From assembly GCF_020511115.1 (NCBI RefSeq), contig NZ_JAJAVH010000012.1, positions 1-64,000 of the forward strand: a stretch of DNA of 64,000 nt. The letters run 5' to 3'. The position numbers were made by a program, and so were the translations under genes. The stretch comes from Luteimonas panaciterrae. GTDB lineage: Bacteria; Pseudomonadota; Gammaproteobacteria; Xanthomonadales; Xanthomonadaceae. Of this stretch, positions 36,564 through 49,530 are shown piece after piece. Within the stretch, counting starts at the first letter, position 1, and every line of letters starts with the position of its first letter. The notes beneath the pieces are model-generated. The model did no database searches, was not told the DNA's origin, and saw only the letters and a program-made list of their open reading frames with translations.

Positions 36564-38222
36564 TCAATGCCTCAAGTCGCGAGGCCGAATGCCTTGCAGC
36601 CACAGCAGCCCGCCGTAGATCACGGCACCGCCGCCGACCACGACCGCCAGCTTCCACACCCGCTCCCACCACGGCCATGCCGTCCAGTCCTGCCAGACCG
36701 CCAGCAGACCCAGCACGACGGCGGTCATGCCGATCGCCGCCACCGTCAGCTGACGCAGGAAACGTCCCCAGCCGGCCTGCTGCTCGTACACGGCGGCCCT
36801 GCGCAGGTACCACCACAGTTGCACCGCGTTGAGCCAGCCCGCCAAGGCGATCGCCAGCGCCAGGCAGGCATGCGCGCCCGGCAGCAGGCCCAGCGCCTCG
36901 AACGGCCGCCCGCCCGCCGCCTGCAGCGCCGCACGACCCGCGTCGGTCAACCACAGCGCCCCCGCCAGGAACAGCAGTGTGGCGACCACGTTGGCGATCA
37001 CCGCCACCACCGCCGCCTTCACCGGCGTCTTGGTGTCCTGCCGCGAATAGAACGCCGGCGCCAGCACCTTGACCAGCAGGAACGCCGGCACCGCCGTCGA
37101 CTGCGCCATCAGGCTGAGGCGGGTCATCGCGGTGTCTTCCACCGAGAATTTGCCGTGCTGGAACAGCGTCGCGGTCAGGGCTTCGGCGCACAGGATCAAC
37201 CCGAGGCAGGCCGGCACGCCGATCAGCAGGCACAGGCGCAGGCCCCAATCCAGGGCCTTCGAAAAGCCGTGCGGATCGGTCGCGGCATGGCGCCCGGACA
37301 GATGCGGCAGGATCACGGTGCCGATCGCCACGCCGAACATGCCGAGCGGGAATTCCAGCAGCCGGTCGGTGTAGTACAGCCAGGTCACGCTCCCGCCGAT
37401 CAGCAGCGAAGCCACCATCGTGTTGAGCAGCAGATTCACCTGCGCCACCGAGGAACCGAACAGCGTCGGCACCATCAATTTCATCACCCTGCGCACGCCG
37501 GGATGCCGCCCGCCCCAGCGCGGACGCGGCAGCACGCCCAGTTTCGCCAGCGACGGCAGCTGGAACACCAACTGCAGGATGCCGGCGACGAACACGCCCC
37601 AGGCCAGCACCAGCACCGAATGATCGAAGAACGGTGCCACGCCCAGCGCCGCCGCGATCATCGCCACATTGAGCAGCACCGGCGACAGGGCGGGAATCGC
37701 GAAACGCTGATAGCTGTTCAGGATGCCGCCGGCCAGCGAGGCCAGCGAAATGAACAACGCATACGGGAAGGTGATGCGCAGCATCTGGATCGCGAGCTCC
37801 CCCTGCTCCGTATCGACACCGAATCCCGGCGCGAACAGCGGCATCACCCAATGCGCGGCCAGCACCACCGCCGCCGTCAGCACCAGCAGGGCCGCCAGCA
37901 GGGTGCCGGTGACGCGATCGACCAGTTCCTTGACCGCCGCGTGATCGTGCTTGGCCTTGTACTCGGCCAGCACCGGCACGAAGGCCATCGAGAACGAGCC
38001 CTCGGCCGACAGCCGGCGCATGAAATTGGGGATGCGGAAAGCGACGAAGAAGGCGTCCATCGCCGGGCTGGCCCCGAAACTGCCGGCGTAGACCTGGTCC
38101 CGCACCAGCCCGGACACCCGGGACAGGAAGGTCATGGAGCTGAATACGGCCGTGGAGCGCAACAGGCCGGACTTGCGCGGCTGGGGGGCGGGGACGGCGG
38201 CGGAGGGTTCGGGGGCGCTCAT
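36564..38222 (-). CDS. murJ: Lipid II flippase
   Basis: A 552-residue MOP-superfamily inner-membrane protein with about 14 hydrophobic helices that flips lipid II for peptidoglycan synthesis. Diagnostic segments: LLRSTAVFSSMTFLSRVSGLVRDQVYAGSFGASPAMDAFFVAFRIPNFMRRLSAEG contains the conserved Arg residues of TM1-TM2 (shown here as SRVSGLVRD and FRIPNFMRRL); later ALTATLFQHGKF and LVKVLAPAFYSRQDTKTPVK. The Pro/Ala-rich first 18 residues are an extension. Divergent from rpsT, 131 bases upstream of ribF. Confidence 0.96.
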   Translation of the reverse strand: MSAPEPSAAVPAPQPRKSGLLRSTAVFSSMTFLSRVSGLVRDQVYAGSFGASPAMDAFFVAFRIPNFMRRLSAEGSFSMAFVPVLAEYKAKHDHAAVKELVDRVTGTLLAALLVLTAAVVLAAHWVMPLFAPGFGVDTEQGELAIQMLRITFPYALFISLASLAGGILNSYQRFAIPALSPVLLNVAMIAAALGVAPFFDHSVLVLAWGVFVAGILQLVFQLPSLAKLGVLPRPRWGGRHPGVRRVMKLMVPTLFGSSVAQVNLLLNTMVASLLIGGSVTWLYYTDRLLEFPLGMFGVAIGTVILPHLSGRHAATDPHGFSKALDWGLRLCLLIGVPACLGLILCAEALTATLFQHGKFSVEDTAMTRLSLMAQSTAVPAFLLVKVLAPAFYSRQDTKTPVKAAVVAVIANVVATLLFLAGALWLTDAGRAALQAAGGRPFEALGLLPGAHACLALAIALAGWLNAVQLWWYLRRAAVYEQQAGWGRFLRQLTVAAIGMTAVVLGLLAVWQDWTAWPWWERVWKLAVVVGGGAVIYGGLLWLQGIRPRDLRH

Positions 38223-38261
38223 CGCCAGCCTCCCGCCCGGGCGTCTGCCCTAAACTTGTTC

Positions 38262-38290
38262 TTGACGCAAGTCCCTGAATCCACCAGAAT
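38262..38290 (+). promoter_or_regulatory. Promoter of rpsT
   Basis: TTGACG (38262-38267), 17 bases, CAGAAT (38285-38290). Transcription would start near 38297, giving a leader of about 72 bases. Confidence 0.65.
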
Positions 38291-38306
38291 AGTTGGCTTG
38301 CTTTTC

Positions 38307-38329
38307 CCGGGCATGCCCGGTTCGTTTTT
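38307..38329 (+). promoter_or_regulatory. Leader hairpin before rpsT
   Basis: A 14-base palindrome CCGGGCATGCCCGG followed within four bases by TTTTT (38325-38329). It sits about ten bases into the predicted rpsT leader and resembles a short intrinsic terminator, so it may attenuate or autoregulate S20 synthesis. Confidence 0.45.
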
Positions 38330-38368
38330 CTCAGACCCCATCTCTACACCAGTTTTCAGGATCCCATC

Positions 38369-38635
38369 GTGGCCAACATCAAGTCCGCCAAGAAGCGCGC
38401 CAAGCAGGCCGTCGTGCGCAACCTGCGCAACAACAGCCAACGTTCGCAGCTGCGCACCGCCGTGAAGAAAGTGCTCAAGGCCATCGAAGCGGGCGACGCC
38501 GCCGGTGCCAACGAAGCCTTCAAGATCGCTCAGCCGATCCTCGACCGTTTCAGCTCCCGTGGCCTGATCCACAAGAACAAGGCCGCCCGCCACAAGAGCC
38601 GCCTCACCGCGCGCATCAAGGCGATCGCCGCTTAA
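38369..38635 (+). CDS. rpsT: 30S ribosomal protein S20
   Basis: An 88-residue, highly basic helical protein binding 16S r[22 protein letters not shown], then [20 protein letters not shown] and [21 protein letters not shown]. Start is GTG 38369 with AGGA nine bases upstream; a non-ATG start is a known feature of rpsT in other bacteria and contributes to its regulation. Transcribed away from murJ and convergent with obgE. Confidence 0.97.
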   Translation: MANIKSAKKRAKQAVVRNLRNNSQRSQLRTAVKKVLKAIEAGDAAGANEAFKIAQPILDRFSSRGLIHKNKAARHKSRLTARIKAIAA

Positions 38636-38684
38636 AAAGCCCGCACCCCGCAGGACGCTTGAGTCCTTCCTTGGGGTCGCTGCG

Positions 38685-38711
38685 AAAAACCCGGCTTCGG
38701 CCGGGTTTTTT
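38685..38711. terminator. Bidirectional terminator between rpsT and obgE
   Basis: AAAAACCCGGC-TTCG-GCCGGGTTTTT: 11-base stem with a UUCG tetraloop, A-run on the left and T-run on the right, so it can terminate both convergent genes. Confidence 0.93.
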
Positions 38712-38723
38712 GTTGCCCGCGGC

Positions 38724-40016
<1,293 letters not shown>

Positions 40017-40019
40017 CAA

Positions 40020-40052
40020 AAACAAAGAACCCCGCCGCAGCGGGGTTCTTTG
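40020..40052 (-). terminator. Terminator of rplU-rpmA
   Basis: On the minus strand, stem CAAAGAACCCCGC / GCGGGGTTCTTTG (40023-40052), 4-base loop, followed by a U-rich run (TTTGTTTTTG). Starts 18 bases after the rpmA stop. Confidence 0.9.
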
Positions 40053-40069
40053 CGCAACAGCAACGATCC

Positions 40070-40327
40070 TTACGCCGAAACGATGCTGACGGTGCGGCGC
40101 TTCTTCGGACCCTTGGTCGAGAACTCGACCTTGCCGTCGACCAGCGCGAACAGCGTGTGGTCGCGGCCGAGACCGACGCCCATGCCCGGATGGAACTGGG
40201 TGCCGCGCTGACGCACGATGATGTTGCCGGCCTCGATCACCTGGCCGCCATAGATCTTCACGCCGAGGTATTTCGGGTTGGAATCGCGGCCGTTGCGCGA
40301 GGAACCTACGCCCTTTTTATGTGCCAT
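40070..40327 (-). CDS. rpmA: 50S ribosomal protein L27
   Basis: An 85-residue protein near the peptidyl-transferase centre. Sequence is canonical: [60 protein letters not shown]. The N-terminus begins directly at MAHKK without the cleaved extension seen in Firmicutes. Twelve bases after rplU, the conserved rplU-rpmA pair. Confidence 0.98.
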   Translation of the reverse strand: MAHKKGVGSSRNGRDSNPKYLGVKIYGGQVIEAGNIIVRQRGTQFHPGMGVGLGRDHTLFALVDGKVEFSTKGPKKRRTVSIVSA

Positions 40328-40339
40328 GACTGCGACTCC

Positions 40340-40660
40340 TTACTTGTTACCGGAACCGGCAATACCGGTGATCTCGATTTCGGTGTAGTGCTGCCGGTGG
40401 CCCATCTGCTTGCGATGGTGCTTGCGGCGGCGGAACTTCACGATGCGCACCTTGTCGGCGCGGCCGTGGGACTTGATGGTGGCGGTGACGGTCGCGCCCT
40501 TCAGCGCGTCGCCGAGGGTGACACCCTCGCCGTCGCCGAGCATGAGCACGTTGTCGAACGTGATCTCCTTGCCCGCTTCGGCGTCGAGCTTCTCGACGCG
40601 AATCGTCTCGCCCTTCATCACGCGGTATTGCTTACCGCCAGTGACTAGAACTGCGTACAT
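40340..40660 (-). CDS. rplU: 50S ribosomal protein L21
   Basis: A 106-residue 23S-rRNA-binding protein: [40 protein letters not shown], and [23 protein letters not shown] 40660 has GAGGAAG 11 bases upstream; the open frame reaches 40924 but the upstream part is leader. Followed by rpmA. Confidence 0.98.
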   Translation of the reverse strand: MYAVLVTGGKQYRVMKGETIRVEKLDAEAGKEITFDNVLMLGDGEGVTLGDALKGATVTATIKSHGRADKVRIVKFRRRKHHRKQMGHRQHYTEIEITGIAGSGNK

Positions 40661-40722
40661 GACCAAGCTTCCTCTGTAGTTATTGTGGTCGCTGCCCGCC
40701 ATCGAGGGCGAACAGAAGCGGA

Positions 40723-40752
40723 ATTGTATGGGATTCAGCGAGTTACGGTCAA
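40723..40752 (-). promoter_or_regulatory. Promoter of rplU-rpmA
   Basis: TTGACC (40747-40752), 18-base spacer, TACAAT (40723-40728) on the minus strand; a leader of about 56 bases then reaches the rplU ATG. Confidence 0.75.
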
Positions 40753-40947
40753 CCCGGCCCGCCCCCTCTCCCGCCCCGTCCGGCAGGGGCCCGGACGGCC
40801 GGGTCTCAGCCAGTGAGACGCCCCATTCCGAGACTGGCAATCTTTTGATTTGCCCCCAAATCATCGGCTCGGTAGGCTGATCGATTGCTTCCTGCCGCCC
40901 TTCCCGCCCGGCCGCCCCGGGCACAGCCCAACCGGATCCCCCACCCG

Positions 40948-43820
<2,873 letters not shown>

Positions 43821-43824
<4 letters not shown>

Positions 43825-44234
43825 TGAGCCTCGACAACCGCAAGACGCTGTTCCGCCTGCCGATCGAGCTGCGCTGGCGCGATCTAGATGCGTTCAACCA
43901 CGTCAACAACTCCAACTTCATGACGTACCTGGAGGAGGCGCGGATCCGCTGGTTCGACTCGTTCTACGACAACTGGTCGGTGGACGAGACCGCGCCGCTG
44001 CTGGCCGCCGTGCAGATGAACTACCGCGTGCCGATTCCCTACCCGGCGAGCGTCGCGGTGGAGCTTTACGCGGAGCGCGTGGGCAACAGCAGCCTGACCA
44101 TCAGCCATACCATCGTCAGCGAGGACGGCAGCACGCTGTACGCGGACGGCCACGTGGTGATGGTGTGGATCGATCGTCGCAGCGGACGGCCGACGCCGTT
44201 GCCCGAGATCGTGCGCGCGGCCGCGGAGCGTTGA
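43821..44234 (+). CDS. Acyl-CoA thioesterase, 4-hydroxybenzoyl-CoA thioesterase (hotdog) family
   Basis: A 137-residue hotdog-fold protein of YbgC/FadM type. Active-site pattern: [29 protein letters not shown], where the Asp in [12 protein letters not shown] is the catalytic acid region; later [23 protein letters not shown] and the closing [18 protein letters not shown]. Probably hydrolyses acyl-CoA thioesters; chain length unknown. The ATG overlaps the uvrA stop by four bases (ATGATG region), an unusual but real coupling. Convergent with the GH31 gene. Confidence 0.9.
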
Positions 44235-44253
44235 GGTTCTCGCGAACGCCGGA

Positions 44254-44310
44254 GCCCGTCATGACGGGCGGACAGGGATGAAAGCAGCCATCGGCGCATG
44301 AGCTGCTTTC
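44254..44310. terminator. Palindrome and hairpin between convergent genes
   Basis: A 16-base perfect palindrome GCCCGTCATGACGGGC (44254-44269), then GAAAGCAGC-13-GCTGCTTTC (44280-44310). They fill the 94-base gap between the thioesterase and the GH31 gene. U-tracts are poor, so strong termination is uncertain. Confidence 0.5.
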
Positions 44311-44328
44311 GCTCCCCGGGGCGATGCA

Positions 44329-46503
44329 TTATTTCTTCGCGGCTCCCGACAGCGGCACCACGATGCCGCTCGTCTCCTCGCCTTTGGCGCTGAACATCCC
44401 CGCATCGGTCAGCACCTGCACCACCACGTCGCGCTTTGGCCGCGCGCGTGCGCCTTCGCCACGCGCGATCGTCACGTGCGCCGCGCCATCCCTGACTTCA
44501 GCGCGATAAGTGGTGAGGCGGTAATCGCCTTTCTGGTAGCCGTATCCCTCGCCCGCGTCTTCATAGAGCTGGCCTTCCGCGACACCCTTGTCGTCGAGGT
44601 TGACCAGCAGCGTGAGCGGATCCAGCGATTCCTCGCCGGTGTGCTGCACGATCCTGCCCAGCGGCAGGATCGCGCCGCCACGCAGCTTCAGCTCCGCCTG
44701 ATACGGATCACTGGCATCGCCATCCACCAGCGAGAATTTTCTCCAGGTGCCGGAAGGCAGTTTCGGCTTCCGCGCCCAGCGCGGCACGATCAGCAGATCG
44801 CTTCCCAGCAGGAATGCCTGCTCCTCCCCGCGCAAGGCAAGATCGCGAGGATCGGCGAAGAAGACGGGCTGCATCACCGGCACGCCGGTGAGCGACGCCT
44901 CATGGAACAGCGTGTAGAGATACGGCAGCAGACGATAACGGCGCTCGATCGCGATCCGCGCGGTTTTCTCGACCTTCGGCCCGAACGCCCACGGCTCCTT
45001 GCGCGGCCCATCCTTGATCGCGTGACCGCGCGAGAACGGATAGAACGCGCCCACCGCGATCCAGTGCGCCCACAAATCCGCCTCGGCCTCGCCTCCGAAG
45101 CCGCCGACATCCGGACCGCTGAATGGCTGTCCCGACAAACCGAGATTGATCGACATCGGAATCGACAGCTTCAGATGCTCCCACGACGAGGTGTTGTCAC
45201 CGGTCCAGGTGGCCGCATAACGCTGCCCACCGAGAAAATTCGAGCGTGTGAGCACGAACGGACGCCGATCGGGATTGGCCGCCATGATGCCTTCCCGCGT
45301 GGCCTGCACCATCAGCAGTCCATAGACGTTGTGGTATTGCAGGTGTGGCCCCGGCGCCAGTTCACCGCCGCCGCGATGCTGGTTGTCGACGGGCATGGTG
45401 TGATCGGGCACGTTGAAGACGGCCGGCTCGTTCATGTCGTTCCAGACGCCATCGATGCCCTGCGCCATGAAGTCGCGATACAGACCCGACCACCATTGAC
45501 GCGTCCGCGGACGCGTGAAATCGGGGAACACGGTCATGCCCGGCCAGACTTCCCCCTGATAGTTGCCGCCCTTCGCGTCCTTCACCCACACGTCCTGCGC
45601 GGTGCCGCTGTCGTAGACCGTGTAGCCCGGATCCGACTTCACGCCGGGATCGATCATCCATACGTTATGGAAGCCGCGCGCTCGCAGATCGGCGTTGAAC
45701 CGCTTCGGGTCCGGGAAATGCTTCGGGCTGAAGGTGAAGACGCGGAAACCGTCCATGTAGTCGATGTCCATCCACAGCACATCGGCCGGAATCCTGCGCT
45801 TGCGGAATTCGTCGGCGATGCGCAGCGCTTCGCTGTCCGGGAAATACGACCAGCGCGATTGCTGGTATCCCAATGCCCAGCGCGGCGGCATCGGCATCGT
45901 GCCGATCAGGTGCGCCAGCTTCTTCATCACCGCCTGCGGTCCGGTGTCGTCGATCACGATCACCGGGAACGGTGGACCGTCGCTGACGAATTCGATCGCA
46001 TCGCCGGTCGTCAGCTCGGCACGCCACGTGGTATCGAACAACACGCCGAACGCGGTGCCGTTCTTGCGCACACCCAGCACCCAGGGATGCGATTGATACA
46101 GACGACGGCCATCATCATCGGCGTAGCCGAAGTTGTCGGTATTCCATAGCTTGATGCTGCGGCCGTTACGACGAAGCGGGCCGGTGACCTCACCTGTGCC
46201 GTAGAAATCGGTATCCGGCGGCACCGCCACGCGGACGCGCGTCTTGCCGTCGCGGCGTTCGAACACCGGCATGATGTCCCATGCCTCGGGAAAAGCGAGC
46301 TTGATCTCGGGCTTCTTCGTCAGCGCCAGCGTCGCCGGATAATCGGTGACATCTTTCGGGAGGAATAGCGCGACTCCCGGTTCCAGCAACCCCTGCTTGC
46401 CGATCACGAGCTTCTCCGTATCCCGATCACTTACGGAAACGTTTGTGGACATCACGCCGACCAGAAAGCACAGGCACCACAGACTTCGTTTCAGTGCGTT
46501 CAT
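44329..46503 (-). CDS. Secreted GH31-family alpha-glucosidase-like hydrolase
   Basis: A 724-residue glycoside hydrolase. Start ATG 46503, three bases after GGGAGGTG, gives a signal-like N-terminus MNALKRSLWCLCFLVGVMST. GH31 landmarks: GEVTGPLRRNGRSIKLWNTD, RWALGYQQSRWSYFPDSEAL, the nucleophile Asp in GVWNDMNEPAVF, and the acid/base Asp in ATWTGDNTSSWEHL; then LSGQPFSGPDVGGFGGEAE and a C-terminal beta-domain. GH31 includes alpha-glucosidases, alpha-xylosidases and isomaltosidases; the exact substrate is not readable. Probably periplasmic or extracellular, releasing glucose from alpha-glucans. Confidence 0.93.
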   Translation of the reverse strand: MNALKRSLWCLCFLVGVMSTNVSVSDRDTEKLVIGKQGLLEPGVALFLPKDVTDYPATLALTKKPEIKLAFPEAWDIMPVFERRDGKTRVRVAVPPDTDFYGTGEVTGPLRRNGRSIKLWNTDNFGYADDDGRRLYQSHPWVLGVRKNGTAFGVLFDTTWRAELTTGDAIEFVSDGPPFPVIVIDDTGPQAVMKKLAHLIGTMPMPPRWALGYQQSRWSYFPDSEALRIADEFRKRRIPADVLWMDIDYMDGFRVFTFSPKHFPDPKRFNADLRARGFHNVWMIDPGVKSDPGYTVYDSGTAQDVWVKDAKGGNYQGEVWPGMTVFPDFTRPRTRQWWSGLYRDFMAQGIDGVWNDMNEPAVFNVPDHTMPVDNQHRGGGELAPGPHLQYHNVYGLLMVQATREGIMAANPDRRPFVLTRSNFLGGQRYAATWTGDNTSSWEHLKLSIPMSINLGLSGQPFSGPDVGGFGGEAEADLWAHWIAVGAFYPFSRGHAIKDGPRKEPWAFGPKVEKTARIAIERRYRLLPYLYTLFHEASLTGVPVMQPVFFADPRDLALRGEEQAFLLGSDLLIVPRWARKPKLPSGTWRKFSLVDGDASDPYQAELKLRGGAILPLGRIVQHTGEESLDPLTLLVNLDDKGVAEGQLYEDAGEGYGYQKGDYRLTTYRAEVRDGAAHVTIARGEGARARPKRDVVVQVLTDAGMFSAKGEETSGIVVPLSGAAKK

Positions 46504-46661
46504 GACACCTCCCGACGGCCGAGCCGGAGGCGAGTATGCCGTCAGCATCCCGCACGTGCGAGATGTTTCATGCGGTTTGGGACGCGCCGCTCATCCCGAT
46601 GACGCGAAATATTCCGCGCATCACAAGCACGGAAAGAGAACTGCTTTCGTTCCCGGAAACG

Positions 46662-47111
46662 TCAAGGCGTGTTGGGCTTGCGCACTTCGAATTCACCGAG
46701 CAGCTTGCCGCCGCCGGACAGTTCGAATTCGACCACCACCTTGCTGCCGGCCTGCAGCGTCGCATGCGGCTTCATCAGCATCAGATGCATGCCGCCCGGC
46801 TTGAGCACCGCCGAGTTGTCCGGGGCGATACGCAGCTCGGGCACGGGACGCATGCGGTTGACGCCGTCGACCAGGCGCGTCTCGTGAAGCTCGACACTGC
46901 CGAAGGCAGGGCTGCTGGCGCCGGTGATCGTGACCGGCACCGAACAGCGATTCTCGATGCGCCCGAAGCCGGCCATCATCGGCATGCCGGCGGGACCGAG
47001 CCTCACCCAGCCCTCACGCACCTGCGGCTGACAGTCGCGAGCGAATGCCGGGGCCGAGACGAACATGAAGAGGACGGATGCGGACAACAGGAGGTGGCGG
47101 ATGCGCTTCAT
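46662..47111 (-). CDS. Periplasmic copper chaperone, PCuAC family
   Basis: A 149-residue exported protein. ATG 47111 gives signal peptide MKRIRHLLLSASVLFMFVSAPAFA. The copper site follows the exact family spacing H-X10-M-X21-H-X-M: His76, Met87, His109, Met111. Further marks: WVRLGPAGMPMMAGFGRIEN and the late VVVEFELSGGGKLLGEFEV. PCuAC proteins deliver Cu(I) to cytochrome c oxidase CuA or otherwise handle periplasmic copper; a common SCO partner gene is not visible nearby. It is divergent from a crotonase gene with only 46 bases between the starts. Confidence 0.92.
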   Translation of the reverse strand: MKRIRHLLLSASVLFMFVSAPAFARDCQPQVREGWVRLGPAGMPMMAGFGRIENRCSVPVTITGASSPAFGSVELHETRLVDGVNRMRPVPELRIAPDNSAVLKPGGMHLMLMKPHATLQAGSKVVVEFELSGGGKLLGEFEVRKPNTP

Positions 47112-47157
47112 ACCCCTATGATAACGCCCTCCCCGCAACGAACGCTGGATACCGCGC

Positions 47158-47931
47158 ATGACCGCACTGATCGAGAGCACTGACCACGGCCAGATCCGCG
47201 AATTGCGTCTGGCGCGCGCGCCGGTGAATGCCTTGAATCCCGAGTTGTGCACCGCGCTGGCGGACGCGGTCGCGCGCGCGGTGAGCGACGGCGTCGGCGG
47301 CCTCGTGCTCGCCGGTGGTCCCAAGGTGTTCTCGGCCGGACTCGACGTGCCCTACCTGCTGAGCCTGCAGGACAAGGTGGCGCTGAAAGCGGCCTGGGAA
47401 AGTTTCTTCACCGCGGCCCGCTCGCTGACCGAAAGCCCGATCCCGGTCGTGGCTGCGATCGCCGGTCATGCGCCGGCCGGTGGCTGTGTGCTGGCGTTGT
47501 GCTGCGATTATCGGGTGATGGCGAACAGCCCTTCGCCGGATCGCCCGTTTCAGATCGGCCTCAACGAAACCCGCGTCGGTCTGGCGGCTCCCGAAGGCAT
47601 TCAGCAGCTGATGCGCCGTGTGGTCGGCACCTATCGCGCCGAACGCCTGCTGGTCGCGGGCGAGATGGTCAGCGCCGAGCGGGCATTGGCATTGGGGCTG
47701 GTGGACGAACTGGCCGAAATCGAACAGGTGCCGCTGCGCGCCCGCGCATGGCTCGAACAGCTATTGCAGCTGCCGCGTTCGCCGATGCTGCAGACGCGCG
47801 CGTTCGCGCGCGCGGACTTGATCGAGGCGCTGAAGCCGGAGCGCATCCATCTCGACATGTTCATCGATGCCTGGAGTGATCCCGATACGCAAGCAGGGTT
47901 GCGTGCGTTGGTGGCGAAGCTGGGGAAGTAA
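47158..47931 (+). CDS. Enoyl-CoA hydratase/isomerase (crotonase) family protein
   Basis: A 257-residue crotonase-fold protein. Core: LRLARAPVNALNPELCTALADA, GLVLAGGPKVFSAGLDVPYL (oxyanion-hole loop), AAIAGHAPAGGCVLALCCDYRVMA, and NETRVGLAAPEGIQQLMRRVVG. The position of the usual catalytic Glu before ALCCDYR is GCVLALCC, so Glu is replaced; the second Glu position is NETRVGL. This resembles delta3,delta2-enoyl-CoA isomerase-like members, so I do not assign hydratase activity. Trimer formation is typical. Convergent with the sulfurtransferase gene. Confidence 0.87.
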   Translation: MTALIESTDHGQIRELRLARAPVNALNPELCTALADAVARAVSDGVGGLVLAGGPKVFSAGLDVPYLLSLQDKVALKAAWESFFTAARSLTESPIPVVAAIAGHAPAGGCVLALCCDYRVMANSPSPDRPFQIGLNETRVGLAAPEGIQQLMRRVVGTYRAERLLVAGEMVSAERALALGLVDELAEIEQVPLRARAWLEQLLQLPRSPMLQTRAFARADLIEALKPERIHLDMFIDAWSDPDTQAGLRALVAKLGK

Positions 47932-47957
47932 GCCGGTCAACAGGAAGCGCGGGTTTT

Positions 47958-47990
47958 GTCCGTCATTCTTGTGAAGGCGGGAATGACGAG
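47958..47990. repeat. Degenerate REP-like element between convergent genes
   Basis: CGTCATTC...GGCGGGAATGACG, an imperfect hairpin related to the REP pair at 39911-40016. It may help end transcription from both sides in the 61-base gap. Confidence 0.6.
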
Positions 47991-47992
47991 CT

Positions 47993-48865
47993 TTATTTTT
48001 CACCCGTGGCAATCGGACGCGAAGGCTCTTCGATCCAACCACTCCATGAACCCGTGTAGAGCTTCGCTCCCGTCAGTCCCGCATGCGCCATCGCCAGCAG
48101 GTGATGGCAGGCGGTGACGCCGGAGCCGCACATCGCCACGACATCCCGCGGCGCATGCCCTTCAAACAATTGCGCGAACTCTTCGGCCAATTGTTCCGGG
48201 GATTTGAAACGGCCTTCGACAAGATTCCGCGCATAAGGCCGATTCACCGCGCCCGGCACGTGCCCGGCCTTGCGGTCGATCGGCTCGACTTCACCACGAA
48301 AGCGCTCGGCCGCGCGCGCATCGACCAACAGGCCGCCTTGCGACAGATGCGCTTGCACGGCCTCGGCATCGAGCAACCGATCACGATCGAATCGAGCCTC
48401 TGATGCCGCGCGATATGTCCGCGGCACAGGCTCGGGAATCGCGGTATCCACCGGCAACCCCTGCGCGTTCCAGCGCGACCAACCGCCGTCGAGCACAACG
48501 ACGCGTTCGTGGCCCAATGCTTGCAGCAAAAACCATAGCCGTGCCGCATAGGCGCCATCGCCGTCGTCGTAGGCGACGACCTGATGCGACGGCGTCACGC
48601 CTCGCGAGCCCAGCCATGCCGTGAACGCGATGACGTCCGGCCAGGGATGTCTGCCCGCGCCAGATACATGCGGGGAACTGAAATCCGACAGATCACGATC
48701 AAGATGCGCATACAGCGCGCCCGGCACGTGCGACTGCCGGTACGCGGCTTCACCCGCACCGGGCGCGGCCAGCGAGGCGCGGGTATCGAAGACGACCAGA
48801 TCGTCGCGACCGAGCGCATCCGCAAGGGCTTCGGCCTGCGCCAATGTTGTCCAGATCGCGGTCAT
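47993..48865 (-). CDS. sseA: Sulfurtransferase (rhodanese; 3-mercaptopyruvate type)
   Basis: A 290-residue enzyme with two rhodanese domains. N-terminal inactive domain: LVVFDTRASLAAPGAGEAAYRQSHVPGALYAHLDRDLS is the region (key: RQSHVPGA) and VVAYDDGDGAYAARLWFLL. C-terminal domain: LLVDARAAERFRGEVEP and KAGHVPGAVN, with the active-site loop CGSGVTACHHLLA. Mercaptopyruvate enzymes usually have CG(S/T)GVTA, thiosulfate enzymes CRKGVT, which favours 3-mercaptopyruvate. It transfers sulfur to thiols or cyanide. Start 48865 overlaps the Nudix stop (ATGA at 48862-48865), forming an operon with it. Confidence 0.92.
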   Translation of the reverse strand: MTAIWTTLAQAEALADALGRDDLVVFDTRASLAAPGAGEAAYRQSHVPGALYAHLDRDLSDFSSPHVSGAGRHPWPDVIAFTAWLGSRGVTPSHQVVAYDDGDGAYAARLWFLLQALGHERVVVLDGGWSRWNAQGLPVDTAIPEPVPRTYRAASEARFDRDRLLDAEAVQAHLSQGGLLVDARAAERFRGEVEPIDRKAGHVPGAVNRPYARNLVEGRFKSPEQLAEEFAQLFEGHAPRDVVAMCGSGVTACHHLLAMAHAGLTGAKLYTGSWSGWIEEPSRPIATGEK

Positions 48866-49530
48866 GCGCTCGCCTGCTCGCCGACTTGTTCCAGGCGTTG
48901 CCGGAAGTTGTACAGAATCGCCGCCGTCACACCCCAGATGCGCTGCGTCGGCGCGCTGGGCGGACGACGGAACTCGGGAACGCGACGCTTCCGCCCGCGA
49001 TATTCGACTTCGACGAGTTCGAGATTCTCCGGCGTCATCAACCAGTCGAGCGGCACTTCGAACACATCCGAGACTTCGTCCGGATGCGGCACGGCGACGA
49101 AGGACGGATCGATACGCGCCACCACCGGCAGCACGCGGAATCCGGTGATGGTGTCGAACAGATCGAGATACCCGAGCGGCCGCGCCAACTGCAGCGCGAG
49201 GCCGACTTCCTCCTGCGCTTCGCGCAAGGCGGCGGCGGCCGGACCGGCATCAGCGGATTCGATGCGACCACCCGGGAAGCTGACCTGCCCCGCATGGTGG
49301 CGCAGCGCATCGGTGCGCCGCGTCAGCAATACCTGCAAGACACCGTCGCGCGGAATCAGCGGAACCAGCACCGCGGCATCGGCGGGCTTGTCGCTCTCGA
49401 GCGGCAGCAGCAGATCGATCATCTCGCTGCGGTTCCAGGCGTCGCCGGACGGTGCCGTCTGCAATGGATGCAGGGCGCGTTCGATGCGCTGCAGCGGAAT
49501 CTCCATGAGCGAATCGTCCGTCATCATCAT
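48862..49530 (-). CDS. NudL-like CoA pyrophosphatase (Nudix hydrolase)
   Basis: A 222-residue Nudix hydrolase. The Nudix box is GGRIESADAGPAAAALREAQEEVG, read here as GGRIE...REAQEEVG; directly before it is LLTRRTDALRHHAGQVSFPG, the UPF0035/CoA-pyrophosphatase motif. These enzymes cleave CoA and its derivatives to 3',5'-ADP and 4'-phosphopantetheine. Start: three ATGs in a row (49530, 49527, 49524); 49530 overlaps the DUF1289 stop (ATGA). The stop overlaps the sulfurtransferase start, so the three genes form one chain. Confidence 0.92.
   Translation of the reverse strand: MMMTDDSLMEIPLQRIERALHPLQTAPSGDAWNRSEMIDLLLPLESDKPADAAVLVPLIPRDGVLQVLLTRRTDALRHHAGQVSFPGGRIESADAGPAAAALREAQEEVGLALQLARPLGYLDLFDTITGFRVLPVVARIDPSFVAVPHPDEVSDVFEVPLDWLMTPENLELVEVEYRGRKRRVPEFRRPPSAPTQRIWGVTAAILYNFRQRLEQVGEQASA

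Noticed and set aside
36553-37851. 432-residue minus-strand frame overlapping murJ
   Set aside because: Same strand but shifted frame; MurJ fits the family along its whole length, so this is a shadow.
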